Below are positions 42,451 to 50,138 of a stretch of 64,000 nt of DNA, piece by piece; position 1 is the stretch's first letter; every line of letters starts with the position of its first letter. A program made the translations under genes and the position numbers. Origin of the DNA: Myxococcota bacterium (GTDB lineage: Bacteria > Myxococcota_A > UBA9160 > UBA4427); contig JAPKBZ010000005.1 of the NCBI GenBank assembly GCA_028823175.1, positions 1-64,000 of the forward strand, read 5' to 3'. Under the pieces are notes generated by a model, which worked only from the letters and a program-made list of their open reading frames with translations, did no database searches and was not told the origin of the DNA.

Positions 42451-44439
42451 ATGCCGACCCAGTCTCGCGAGCCCCTCGTCACTTTTTCACCTTCTGGAAA
42501 GCGCGGCCGTTTTGCCCGGGGGACCAACCTGTTGGCTGCCGCGCGGGAGTTGGGAGTTGACCTCGATTCGGTGTGCGGCGCGCGCGGTATTTGTGGTCGC
42601 TGCCGTATCCTCGTGCACGAGGGCGATTCCCCTGCCCAGGGCATCCGGTCCACGATGGAAAACCTCAGTCCAATCTCCGAACCCGAGCAGCGCTACGCCG
42701 AGCGCAGGACGCTGAAAAATCAAGAGCGGCTGGCCTGCCATACCCGGATCGAGGGGGATTGCATCATCGATGTCCCCGCCGAGAGCCAACTTCACCGCCA
42801 GGTGGTGCGCAAGGCATTCGGGAGTCATTCCATCGAATTGGATTCACCGATTCGCTTGCATTATTGCGAAGTCGAAGAGCCGAGCCTGGAGGACCCAAGC
42901 GGCGATCTCCAACGATTGCTCGCTGCGCTCGGGCGTGAGTGGTCGCTGGTCGACTTGGAGGTCGACCCGACCCTGTTGCCTGGGCTCCAGGTAACGCTTC
43001 GCGAGGCCAAATTCGCGGTGACCGCGGCAGTTCGCGACGGCCGCCAGGTCGTCGGGCTTTGGCCTGGTCTCTGGGAGCGAGTCTTTGGGGTGGCGGTGGA
43101 TGTTGGATCCACCACGGTCGCCGCGCATCTTTGCGATCTCAGCAGTGGCGAGGTTTTGGCCAGTCGGGGGGTTATGAACCCTCAGATCCGCTTCGGCGAA
43201 GATCTGATGAGCCGGGTTTCCCATGTCATGCTCAACCCGGGGAGCGACGCCGAGATGACCCGGGTGGTGCGACAGGCGGTAGACGGAATGATTGGCGAAT
43301 TGGTCGCCGAGGTGGAGGCCAGCCCCGAAGATGTCCTCGAGGTCGTTCTCGTCGCGAATCCCATCATGCATCACCTCTTTCTCGGGTTGAGCCCGGTTGA
43401 GCTCGGCATGGCGCCCTTTGCTTTGGCGACGGACGGCGCGGTCAGCGTGAAAGCGACGGATCTGGACCTCGGGCTTCATCCGGCCGCCCGCGCCTATTGG
43501 TTGCCCTGCATCGCCGGACATGTCGGGGCCGACGCTGCCGGAATGCTGCTCGCCGAGGCGCCCTGGGAGCGCGAGGCCACGACCCTGCTCGTCGATGTTG
43601 GGACCAATGCCGAGATCATCCTCTCGGGCGGCGGCCGTCTTCTCGCCGCTTCGAGCCCGACGGGCCCGGCCTTCGAAGGCGCACAGATTTCCTGTGGTCA
43701 ACGTGCCACGCCCGGGGCGATCGATCGGGTTCGCGTGGATCCCGAAACCCTCGAGCCCCGCTTCAGTGTGATCGGCAGCGCCCTCTGGTCCGATCAGGAG
43801 GGTTTCGCCGGATCGCTCGGCCCCCAAGGCGTGACGGGTATCTGCGGAACCGGGATCATCGAAGTTGTGGCAGAGCTCTTCCTCGCGGGAGTGATCCTTT
43901 CCGATGGCCGTATCGATGGGACTTTGGCCGAGCGAAGTGCTCGGGTTGTCGAAGACGACCGGACCTTCGCTTATACCCTCGTGGCGGGCGCTTCGCCGAT
44001 TCGGATCAGCCAGAACGATGTCCGGGCGATCCAGCTCGCCAAGGCCGCACTCTACGCCGGGATCCGCCTGCTGATGGACCGGATGGGCATCCAATCGGTC
44101 GAGCGGATTCGCTTGGCGGGTGCCTTCGGCAGCCACATCGACGTGAAGTACGCGATGCTGCTGGGGATGATCCCGGATTGCGAACTCTCCGAGGTTTCGT
44201 CGGCGGGCAACGCCGCGGGCACCGGAGCGGCGACAGCCCTCCTCAACCGAGGTGCGCGCACCCGGATCGAAAAAGAGGTGGGCCGAGTGGAAAAAATCGA
44301 AACGGCCGTAGAGGCCGATTTTCAGGAGCATTTTGTCTCCGCTATGGGCCTGCCCCATAGCGTCGACAGCTTTCCGGAGTTGGCCAAGCATTTCGTGTTG
44401 CCGAAGAAGGCCCGCCGAAAGAAGAAGCGTTCGCGCTGA
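42451..44439 (+). CDS. RACo-type corrinoid-activating ASKHA ferredoxin (DUF4445)
   Basis: 662 aa. The N-terminal [2Fe-2S] ferredoxin domain has Cys42, Cys48, Cys51 (CGARGICGRC) and Cys96. The C-terminal half is an ASKHA ATPase domain with VAVDVGSTTVAAHL and LLVDVGTNAEIIL phosphate-binding motifs. Such proteins (RACo, RamA-like) use ATP and a low-potential electron to reactivate Co(II) corrinoid to Co(I). It lies 18 bp after the small protein gene and completes the methyltransferase set. The C-terminus is very basic (PKKARRKKKRSR). Confidence 0.9.
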   Translation: MPTQSREPLVTFSPSGKRGRFARGTNLLAAARELGVDLDSVCGARGICGRCRILVHEGDSPAQGIRSTMENLSPISEPEQRYAERRTLKNQERLACHTRIEGDCIIDVPAESQLHRQVVRKAFGSHSIELDSPIRLHYCEVEEPSLEDPSGDLQRLLAALGREWSLVDLEVDPTLLPGLQVTLREAKFAVTAAVRDGRQVVGLWPGLWERVFGVAVDVGSTTVAAHLCDLSSGEVLASRGVMNPQIRFGEDLMSRVSHVMLNPGSDAEMTRVVRQAVDGMIGELVAEVEASPEDVLEVVLVANPIMHHLFLGLSPVELGMAPFALATDGAVSVKATDLDLGLHPAARAYWLPCIAGHVGADAAGMLLAEAPWEREATTLLVDVGTNAEIILSGGGRLLAASSPTGPAFEGAQISCGQRATPGAIDRVRVDPETLEPRFSVIGSALWSDQEGFAGSLGPQGVTGICGTGIIEVVAELFLAGVILSDGRIDGTLAERSARVVEDDRTFAYTLVAGASPIRISQNDVRAIQLAKAALYAGIRLLMDRMGIQSVERIRLAGAFGSHIDVKYAMLLGMIPDCELSEVSSAGNAAGTGAATALLNRGARTRIEKEVGRVEKIETAVEADFQEHFVSAMGLPHSVDSFPELAKHFVLPKKARRKKKRSR

Positions 44440-44450
44440 GCGGCGCGTCG

Positions 44451-44489
44451 GGGCAGTACGCAGGGGCAGTACGTAGGAGCAGTGCGCCC
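44451..44489. repeat. Three 13-bp tandem repeats after the RACo gene
   Basis: GGGCAGTACGCAG, GGGCAGTACGTAG and GAGCAGTGCGCCC follow each other 11 bp after the RACo-type gene stop. They are the first of two short arrays in the 270-bp gap before the acetoin-dehydrogenase-like operon. No hairpin with a T-run was found. Confidence 0.7.
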
Positions 44490-44510
44490 GGCCCGCTGGT
44501 CCAGCGCCTT

Positions 44511-44558
44511 GGTCTAAGCCCAGGTCTAAGCCTAGGTCTAAGCCCAGGTCCAAGCCCC
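44511..44558. repeat. Four 12-bp tandem repeats before the aco-like operon
   Basis: Four copies of GGTCTAAGCCCA (second copy ending CCTA, last GGTCCAAGCCCC) run head to tail. They lie about 150 bp upstream of the E1-alpha start. The gap contains no gene. A regulatory role is possible; equally they may be neutral repeats like those elsewhere in this window. Confidence 0.75.
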
Positions 44559-44709
44559 GGGTTCGAGGGTTTCCGCCGGCCTGCTCGGATCAAAATTTCC
44601 GATTTCCGGATGCTATCGTGGGCTGATGCCGTTCGGAAACCCAGTCTACTCACCGGGTTTTCTGGAAGATTCGACGGCCGCAAAAGAGTAAATCGATAGG
44701 GAGTGCGCC

Positions 44710-45702
44710 ATGAATTTTTCAGGCACTGAATTACGCGAGGTCTATCGAAAGCTGCGAACGATTCGCTCCTTCGAAGAAAAGTTGCAGGAGCTCGTGAGCG
44801 CGGGGAAGATCGGCGGCTTCATGCATCTCTACGCGGGAGAAGAAGCCGTGGCCGTCGGGGTCTGCGCTCATTTGGGCCGAGAGGACTTATTGGGCTCGAC
44901 TCATCGCGGCCATGGGCATTGCATCGCAAAGGGCGTGGACGTGAAGGCCATGATGGCGGAGCTCTTTGGCCGCAGCACGGGAACCAACCGGGGAAAGGGC
45001 GGCTCGATGCATATCGCCGATGTCGATACCGGCATGCTCGGGGCCAATGGCATCGTGGGGGGCGGCATTCCCCTGGTGACCGGGGCGGCTCTGACCGCCC
45101 AGGTCAAGGGAACCGATAACGTCGCCGTCGGTTTTTTTGGCGATGGGGCGACCAATCAGGGTCAGTTCCATGAATCCCTGACCATGGCCTCGAACTGGAA
45201 GCTGCCCGTGGTCTACGTTTGTGAGAACAACGGTTTCGGCGAATTCACGCCCACCGAATTTGTGGTTCCCGTCAAGGATATCGTCGAGAGGGCCGGTTCC
45301 TACGGCATGCGATCGGTGATCGCTGACGGGATGGATTTTTTTGATGTCTACGAGAAGGCCGGGGAGGCCATTGATTTGGCTCGTCGGGGGGAGGGCCCGA
45401 CCCTTGTCGAATGCAAGACCTATCGCTTCTACGGCCATTATGTGGGCGACCAGACGCCCTACCGAAACAAGGAAGAAGCCGAGGACTGGATCCAGAACCG
45501 GGATCCACTCGATCTCTTCGAGACGAGAGTGAGCGAGGCGGGCATCCTAGCGCCCGACGATTTCCGGACGGTGGATGGCGAGGTGGCGACCTATCTCGCC
45601 GAGGTCGTCGAGGCCGCGGAGGCGGCGCCCGAGCCCGAAATCGGCGAGCTCTTGACCGACGTTTATGTCAACTACCAGGGAGGCAGCCCCGATGGCGCGT
45701 AA
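44710..45702 (+). CDS. acoA: 2-oxoacid/acetoin dehydrogenase E1 component, alpha subunit
   Basis: 330 aa. The thiamine diphosphate motif is GDGATNQGQFHESLTMASNWKL with the following CENN. HRGHGHCIAKG and the phosphorylation-loop-like region FYGHYVGD are typical of E1-alpha. With E1-beta it cleaves a 2-oxoacid or acetoin and passes the acyl group to the lipoyl arm of the E2 protein. GGGAG precedes the ATG. The stop overlaps the E1-beta start region. Acetoin is suggested by the hydrolase-type E2; pyruvate or another 2-oxo compound remains possible. Confidence 0.85.
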   Translation: MNFSGTELREVYRKLRTIRSFEEKLQELVSAGKIGGFMHLYAGEEAVAVGVCAHLGREDLLGSTHRGHGHCIAKGVDVKAMMAELFGRSTGTNRGKGGSMHIADVDTGMLGANGIVGGGIPLVTGAALTAQVKGTDNVAVGFFGDGATNQGQFHESLTMASNWKLPVVYVCENNGFGEFTPTEFVVPVKDIVERAGSYGMRSVIADGMDFFDVYEKAGEAIDLARRGEGPTLVECKTYRFYGHYVGDQTPYRNKEEAEDWIQNRDPLDLFETRVSEAGILAPDDFRTVDGEVATYLAEVVEAAEAAPEPEIGELLTDVYVNYQGGSPDGA

Positions 45703-46699
45703 ACTACACACGGGTGGCGCGATCAACGAGGCCATCGCCATCGCGATGCGAACCGATCCCGATGTGATCCTGATGGGCGAGGACGTCGCCGGGGGGGGTG
45801 ACCGCTCAAAGGAAGGCACCGAGGAAATGGGTGGCGTTCTGGGCACGACTCGGGGGCTCGTGGGCGAGTTCGGAATGAATCGCGTCCGCGATACGCCGAT
45901 CGCCGAGATGGGCCTGATCGGAACCGCCGTAGGTGCGGCCGCCACGGGCCTGCGACCCATCGCCGAATTGATGTTCATGGATTTTCTGGGAACCTCCCTC
46001 GACCCCCTGCTCAACCAGGCCTCCAAGCTTCGATACATGTTCGGAGGGAAGGTGAAGGTCCCCCTGACGGTGCGGACGGTTTGTGGGGCGGGTATGCAGG
46101 CTGCGGCCCAGCATTCGCAATCCCTCTACTGGATGACCACGGGTATCCCCGGGCTGAAGACGGTGATCCCCTCGAGCCCCGCCGAGGCCAAGGGCCTGCT
46201 CCTGGCTTCGATTCGCGACGACGATCCCGTGATCTTCTGCGAGGCCAAGGGCATCCTGAACATGGTCGAGGAGGTTCCCGAGGGCGATTACGAAATTCCC
46301 CTGGGCCAGGCTCGCATCGTGCGCGAAGGCAGCGATGTCTCGCTCGTCGCCTTCGGTGCGACAGTGAAGGTCGCCCTGGCTGCCGCCGAGGCTTTGGAGG
46401 GCGCGGGAACGAGCGCCGAGATCGTCGACCTGCGCACACTTTCCCCCCTCGACGAAGGAGCGATTCTCTCGTCGCTGGAGAAGACTGGGCGCATGGTGAT
46501 CATCGATGAATCCACCCCGCGCTGTTCCATCGCCCGAGATGTTGCCGCGCTCTGCGTCGATCGGGGCTTCGATTCCCTCCAGGCGCCGGTGAAATGCGTG
46601 ACCGCGCCGCATACGCCGGTTCCCTTCAGCCGGGTGCTCGAGCAGGCCTTCCTGCCCTCGGCCCAGGATGTTCTCAACGCGGTCGGGGAGATGGGCTGA
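45692..46699 (+). CDS. acoB: 2-oxoacid/acetoin dehydrogenase E1 component, beta subunit
   Basis: 335 aa from the ATG at 45692 after GGAGG; it overlaps the alpha subunit by 11 bp, which suggests translational coupling. KLHTGGAINEAIAIAMRTDPDVILMGEDVAG is the standard start of E1-beta. PIAEMGLIGTAVGAAATGLRPIAELMF and CEAKGILNMVEEVPEGDYEIPLG are conserved, and the C-terminal transketolase domain has IIDESTPRCSIARDVAA. It forms the heterotetrameric E1 with the preceding protein. Confidence 0.87.
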   Translation: MARKLHTGGAINEAIAIAMRTDPDVILMGEDVAGGGDRSKEGTEEMGGVLGTTRGLVGEFGMNRVRDTPIAEMGLIGTAVGAAATGLRPIAELMFMDFLGTSLDPLLNQASKLRYMFGGKVKVPLTVRTVCGAGMQAAAQHSQSLYWMTTGIPGLKTVIPSSPAEAKGLLLASIRDDDPVIFCEAKGILNMVEEVPEGDYEIPLGQARIVREGSDVSLVAFGATVKVALAAAEALEGAGTSAEIVDLRTLSPLDEGAILSSLEKTGRMVIIDESTPRCSIARDVAALCVDRGFDSLQAPVKCVTAPHTPVPFSRVLEQAFLPSAQDVLNAVGEMG

Positions 46700-46703
46700 G
46701 TTC

Positions 46704-47999
46704 ATGGCGACTGCGATTTTGATGCCGAGGCTCGGTATGACGATGGAAGAGGGAACCGTGATCCAGTGGCCTCTGGCTACGGGCGGCAAAGTAGAAAAGG
46801 GTGAGATTGTCCTGATCATCGAATCGGAAAAATCTGAAGTCGAGATCGAAGCGCCCGCCTCGGGATTTTTTAGGCATGCCTATGTCGAAGAAGGGGAAAC
46901 GGTTCCCTGCGGCGAACTCCTGGGGGTGATGACCGAAACTTCCGATGAGGCCTTTGATAGCGATGGCTTCCGGGCCGAGCAGCAATCCCCACCGGACGCG
47001 GCGGGCGGCGCCCTAGAGGTGAAGCCTCGCGAGAGCTCTCCGGCGAGAGCCGAAGCGCCCGGGTCGTCGCGCAAGCCTGTTGTTCCCGCCGCCCGGGCGG
47101 CGGCCAAGGCGCTGGGTATAGACCCGCAAAGAGTCGAGGGCACGGGGCCTCGGGGCCGGGTGACGAAGGAGGACGTCGAGGCCTACGCGGCAGCGCGGGA
47201 ATCGCTGGTCGATGTGGGGGAAGGCGTGCGCCTAGAGGTGAGGGTCGCTGGCCAGGGCGAGCCCGTCGTTCTGCTCCCGGGATTGGGCGTCGATGTTTCG
47301 GCTTTCAGCCAGCAGTCGGCGCGTTTTGTCGACGAGTACTGCATCCACGCGGTGAACCCGCGCGGGGTGGGGCTCTCGGATGCTCCTGAAGCCGAGGGCT
47401 ACGAGCTCGCCCAGGCCGCGCGGGATGTTGCGGCCAGCTACGCGGGCGCCGGCCATGTCGTGGGCGCGAGTCTCGGCGCTGCGGTCGCGCTCGAGTTGGC
47501 GATTGCCCACCCGGAGCGCGTAAAAACTCTGACCTTGATCACGCCCTTTGTCGAAGCGACGGCGCGGCTGCTCGCGGTGGGGGAGGGCTGGCAACGACTC
47601 GCGGCGGAAACGACCTCCGAGACCCTGGCCTCGGCTCTATTGCCCTGGTTTTTTTCCGACGGCTTTCTGGCCGATCCCGCCGCTCGGGGGCGGACGCTTC
47701 GGGGGCTGGCCCAGAGCGTGGCCCGGGTGCCGGCGACCACGATCGAGCGCTCGCTCGCCGGCCTGATGCGCTGGTCCGGGTCTCGGAAGGGCGAACTCGC
47801 CGGGGTTTCGGTGCCCACCCTCGTGATCGCCGCCGGGGAGGACCTGCTGACCCCGTCGGCCGGTGCCATCGCCGAGGCCATCGCCGGGGCGAGGCTGCTG
47901 ACGGTGCCCGGCGCCGGGCACGCGGTGGCTCTGGAGGCCTCTGAGGCGGTTAACGCGGCCCTAGCGTCCCATTTTGCCGGGGAGAAGCAGGCCGAATAA
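46704..47999 (+). CDS. acoC: AcoC-like E2: lipoyl domain, subunit-binding domain and alpha/beta hydrolase
   Basis: 431 aa. The lipoyl domain covers residues 1-78 with Lys43 (ESEKSEVEIEAP) as attachment site. An E3/E1-binding peripheral domain follows at about 122-157 (AARAAAKALGIDPQRVEGTGPRGR). Instead of the usual acyltransferase core, the C-terminus is an alpha/beta hydrolase with Ser256 in GASLGAA and a late GAGH histidine. This is the layout of the acetoin dehydrogenase E2, AcoC. No E3 (lipoamide dehydrogenase) gene is nearby, so the complex must borrow one. It starts 4 bp after the E1-beta stop. Confidence 0.87.
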   Translation: MATAILMPRLGMTMEEGTVIQWPLATGGKVEKGEIVLIIESEKSEVEIEAPASGFFRHAYVEEGETVPCGELLGVMTETSDEAFDSDGFRAEQQSPPDAAGGALEVKPRESSPARAEAPGSSRKPVVPAARAAAKALGIDPQRVEGTGPRGRVTKEDVEAYAAARESLVDVGEGVRLEVRVAGQGEPVVLLPGLGVDVSAFSQQSARFVDEYCIHAVNPRGVGLSDAPEAEGYELAQAARDVAASYAGAGHVVGASLGAAVALELAIAHPERVKTLTLITPFVEATARLLAVGEGWQRLAAETTSETLASALLPWFFSDGFLADPAARGRTLRGLAQSVARVPATTIERSLAGLMRWSGSRKGELAGVSVPTLVIAAGEDLLTPSAGAIAEAIAGARLLTVPGAGHAVALEASEAVNAALASHFAGEKQAE

Positions 48000-48005
48000 G
48001 CCAAA

Positions 48006-48041
48006 ATTGGACGATCAGTCAATATTGGCCCGACGTTCAAT
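48006..48041. promoter_or_regulatory. Two abutting 18-bp ATTGG...TCAAT boxes, BetI-type operator
   Basis: ATTGGACGATCAGTCAAT (48006-48023) is immediately followed by ATTGGCCCGACGTTCAAT (48024-48041). Both have the ends ATTGG and TCAAT, and the second also contains ACGTTCAAT, similar to known BetI operators. They lie about 100 bp before the regulator-oxygenase fusion, which has a BetI-like DNA-binding domain, and just after the aco-like operon. Autoregulation is a natural inference. Confidence 0.6.
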
Positions 48042-48139
48042 CCTTGGTTAGTCTCCCGACTTGGCAGCCCGCGCCTTGGTGGCGACTCTTTGGGCCGCCA
48101 CAATCCCCCACGGTCCGTCCTGCCAGGGAGCCTCCCCCA

Positions 48140-50050
48140 GTGTCGTCTCGTCCGAGTAGAACGGCCCCGGCCAGCGAGCTCAGAACCCCGCCCCGCGACG
48201 AGCGTCGACGACGCCAACTCGTGGATGCGGCCATCGAGTCCATTGCCACCTACGGCTTGTCGCGAACCACCGTCGCGCGGGTGGCCGGGCTCGCCGGACT
48301 TTCCACGGGCATCGTCAACTTCTATTTCCAGGGCAAAGATGCGCTGCTCCTCGCCACCCTGGAAACCGTCGACGCCCAATACCTGCTGCGCCAGCGCGAC
48401 GCGATTCGGGATTATTCCGCCGATCCCGTGGGTCGTTTGAACGCCATGATCGATGCCGCCTTCGATCCCGAGATATGCATCCCCAGCCGGGTGGCGGTTT
48501 GGGCGGCGTTCTGGGGCGAGGCCGGTTCCCGAGACGACTATATGCGCATCTGTGCCGCCCGGGAGGCCGAGCTTGAAGCGACGAGCGTAGGCGCCTTCGA
48601 GGAGATCACCCGGGTGGGCGGCTACGCACATCTCGTACCCGAGGCCCTGGGCAGGGCCTTTCATCACCTGCTCGCCTCCATCCCCGAGTCCATGTTGGGC
48701 GACGAGGGCCCCTTCGATTTGGTGGGTGCCCGAGCGACTTGCCGCGGTTTCCTGCGCAGTATCTTTCCCCTTGAATTTTCCGGCGAACCGCCCCGCCTCG
48801 AAGAGGAGCTGGCTTCTCTCGCACCCGGGTGCGAGGGCACGGGCGAGAGCTTCCAGACCCTTCCGCCCTGGGTCTACCACGACCCGGAGTTCTACGAACT
48901 CGAGAAGGAACATATCTTCGCCCGGCAGTGGATTCTGCTCGGGCATATCAGCCAGGTCCAGAAGCCCGGTGACTACATCACCGCAGATTTCATGGCGGAG
49001 AGGATCCTGGTGATTCGCGGCAGGGATGGCCGGCTCAGGGCGCTGGATAATGTCTGCCGTCACCGGGCTTCCCGGCTGGTCACCGGCGTTTCGGGGCATT
49101 GCTCGGGGAGTCTTGTCTGCCCCTATCACGGCTGGCGTTACGCACTCGACGGGAAGCTCGAGGGAGTCCCCTCTGAGAGCACCTTCGCCGGCCTCGATAA
49201 GTCGAAGATCCGCTTGCCCGAGCTCAATCTCGAAGAATGGATGGGCTTTATCTTCGTTCGTTTCTCGCCCGAGGGAGCAAGCGTTGCCGAATCCATGAGC
49301 ACCTACGCGGAAGATGCGGCGCTCTACAAATTCGAAGACATGCAGCCCCTGGGCGAGAGTCGGGTGCTCGATTGCGATTTCAATTGGAAGCTCTTCGTCG
49401 AGAACGATTCAGAGGGCTACCACATTCGGGCGGGCCACCCGGGCCTGAGTCGGCTTTTTGGCAGCGATTACAACGAGGCGATCGGCGGGGACGCGGGCTC
49501 CCAGGCTTTTTCTACCCTGGTCCGGGAGGAGTCCTCGGTCTGGGCGGAAGCGAGCTACCAGCGGCTGCTTCCCGAGGTGGCGCATTTGCCCGACCGGTTG
49601 AAGCGGGCGTGGGCGTATTTCGGACTCTTTCCCGGGGCCGTCGTCCAGGCCAGCCCGGATGTGGCGGACTGTTATCAGGTTCTGCCCACGGGCCCGGAAT
49701 CGTGCCGTTTATTGACCTTTCGCGTCGCGCTGCCCGATGAGCGCCGGGAGATGCGGGCCGCCCGTTACCTCAGCAGCAGGATCGTGCGCAATGTGATCAA
49801 CGAAGATTTGACCCTCTGTCGCTCGACCAACGAGGGCATCAAATCGGGTCGTTATATCGGCGGTTACCTTTCGAGTCGCGAATTGGGTGTGAAGATCTTC
49901 CAGCAGAAGATTCGTGACCTCATCCCGGTGGCCACTCAGGAAGAGAAGCCGGCGGAGGGGCGTGTGGCCAGTTCGAATTCGCTCTTGAGAGCAGCGAGTG
50001 GGCGACAGCGAGTCGAGGGCGCGTTGTCTCCAAGCGGAGCGAGCGCCTGA
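48140..50050 (+). CDS. BetI-like TetR regulator fused to a Rieske oxygenase
   Basis: 636 aa from the GTG at 48140 (AGGGAG 9 bases before); the frame is open to a TTG at 48044. Residues about 22-75 form a TetR helix-turn-helix (TTVARVAGLAGLSTGIVNFYF) and 95-210 a BetI-type ligand domain. A linker of about 25 residues leads to a complete Rieske oxygenase: cluster ligands Cys306, His308, Cys327, His330, and an iron site NWKLFVENDSEGYHIRAGHP with Glu425, His428 and His433. The Glu is shared with choline/carnitine/glycine-betaine oxygenases. The joint is in frame, and the linker has no ATG, GTG or TTG to start a separate oxygenase. The protein may sense, or be sensed through, the substrate it oxidises. 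It precedes a GcvT-type demethylase. I know of no described protein with this architecture. Confidence 0.85.
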   Translation: MSSRPSRTAPASELRTPPRDERRRRQLVDAAIESIATYGLSRTTVARVAGLAGLSTGIVNFYFQGKDALLLATLETVDAQYLLRQRDAIRDYSADPVGRLNAMIDAAFDPEICIPSRVAVWAAFWGEAGSRDDYMRICAAREAELEATSVGAFEEITRVGGYAHLVPEALGRAFHHLLASIPESMLGDEGPFDLVGARATCRGFLRSIFPLEFSGEPPRLEEELASLAPGCEGTGESFQTLPPWVYHDPEFYELEKEHIFARQWILLGHISQVQKPGDYITADFMAERILVIRGRDGRLRALDNVCRHRASRLVTGVSGHCSGSLVCPYHGWRYALDGKLEGVPSESTFAGLDKSKIRLPELNLEEWMGFIFVRFSPEGASVAESMSTYAEDAALYKFEDMQPLGESRVLDCDFNWKLFVENDSEGYHIRAGHPGLSRLFGSDYNEAIGGDAGSQAFSTLVREESSVWAEASYQRLLPEVAHLPDRLKRAWAYFGLFPGAVVQASPDVADCYQVLPTGPESCRLLTFRVALPDERREMRAARYLSSRIVRNVINEDLTLCRSTNEGIKSGRYIGGYLSSRELGVKIFQQKIRDLIPVATQEEKPAEGRVASSNSLLRAASGRQRVEGALSPSGASA

Positions 50051-50138
50051 TGACCGAGAGGCACGACCCAAATGAAGAGCACATCGACCGAAGCTCTCCT
50101 CTCCTTTGGAGGAGAAGCTCGGGGTTGGAGGAAATGAG

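Noticed and set aside
42844..44553. 569-aa open frame on the minus strand opposite the RACo-type gene
   Set aside because: Antisense shadow with no motifs and with repeat-derived residues at its start (LGLDLG repeats from the 12-bp array).
44451..44558. CRISPR array
   Set aside because: Units are 12-13 bp and contiguous without spacers, and no cas genes are present.
47438..49129. 563-aa minus-strand frame across the E2 and the fusion gene
   Set aside because: Antisense to two well-supported genes; composition is typical of a shadow frame.
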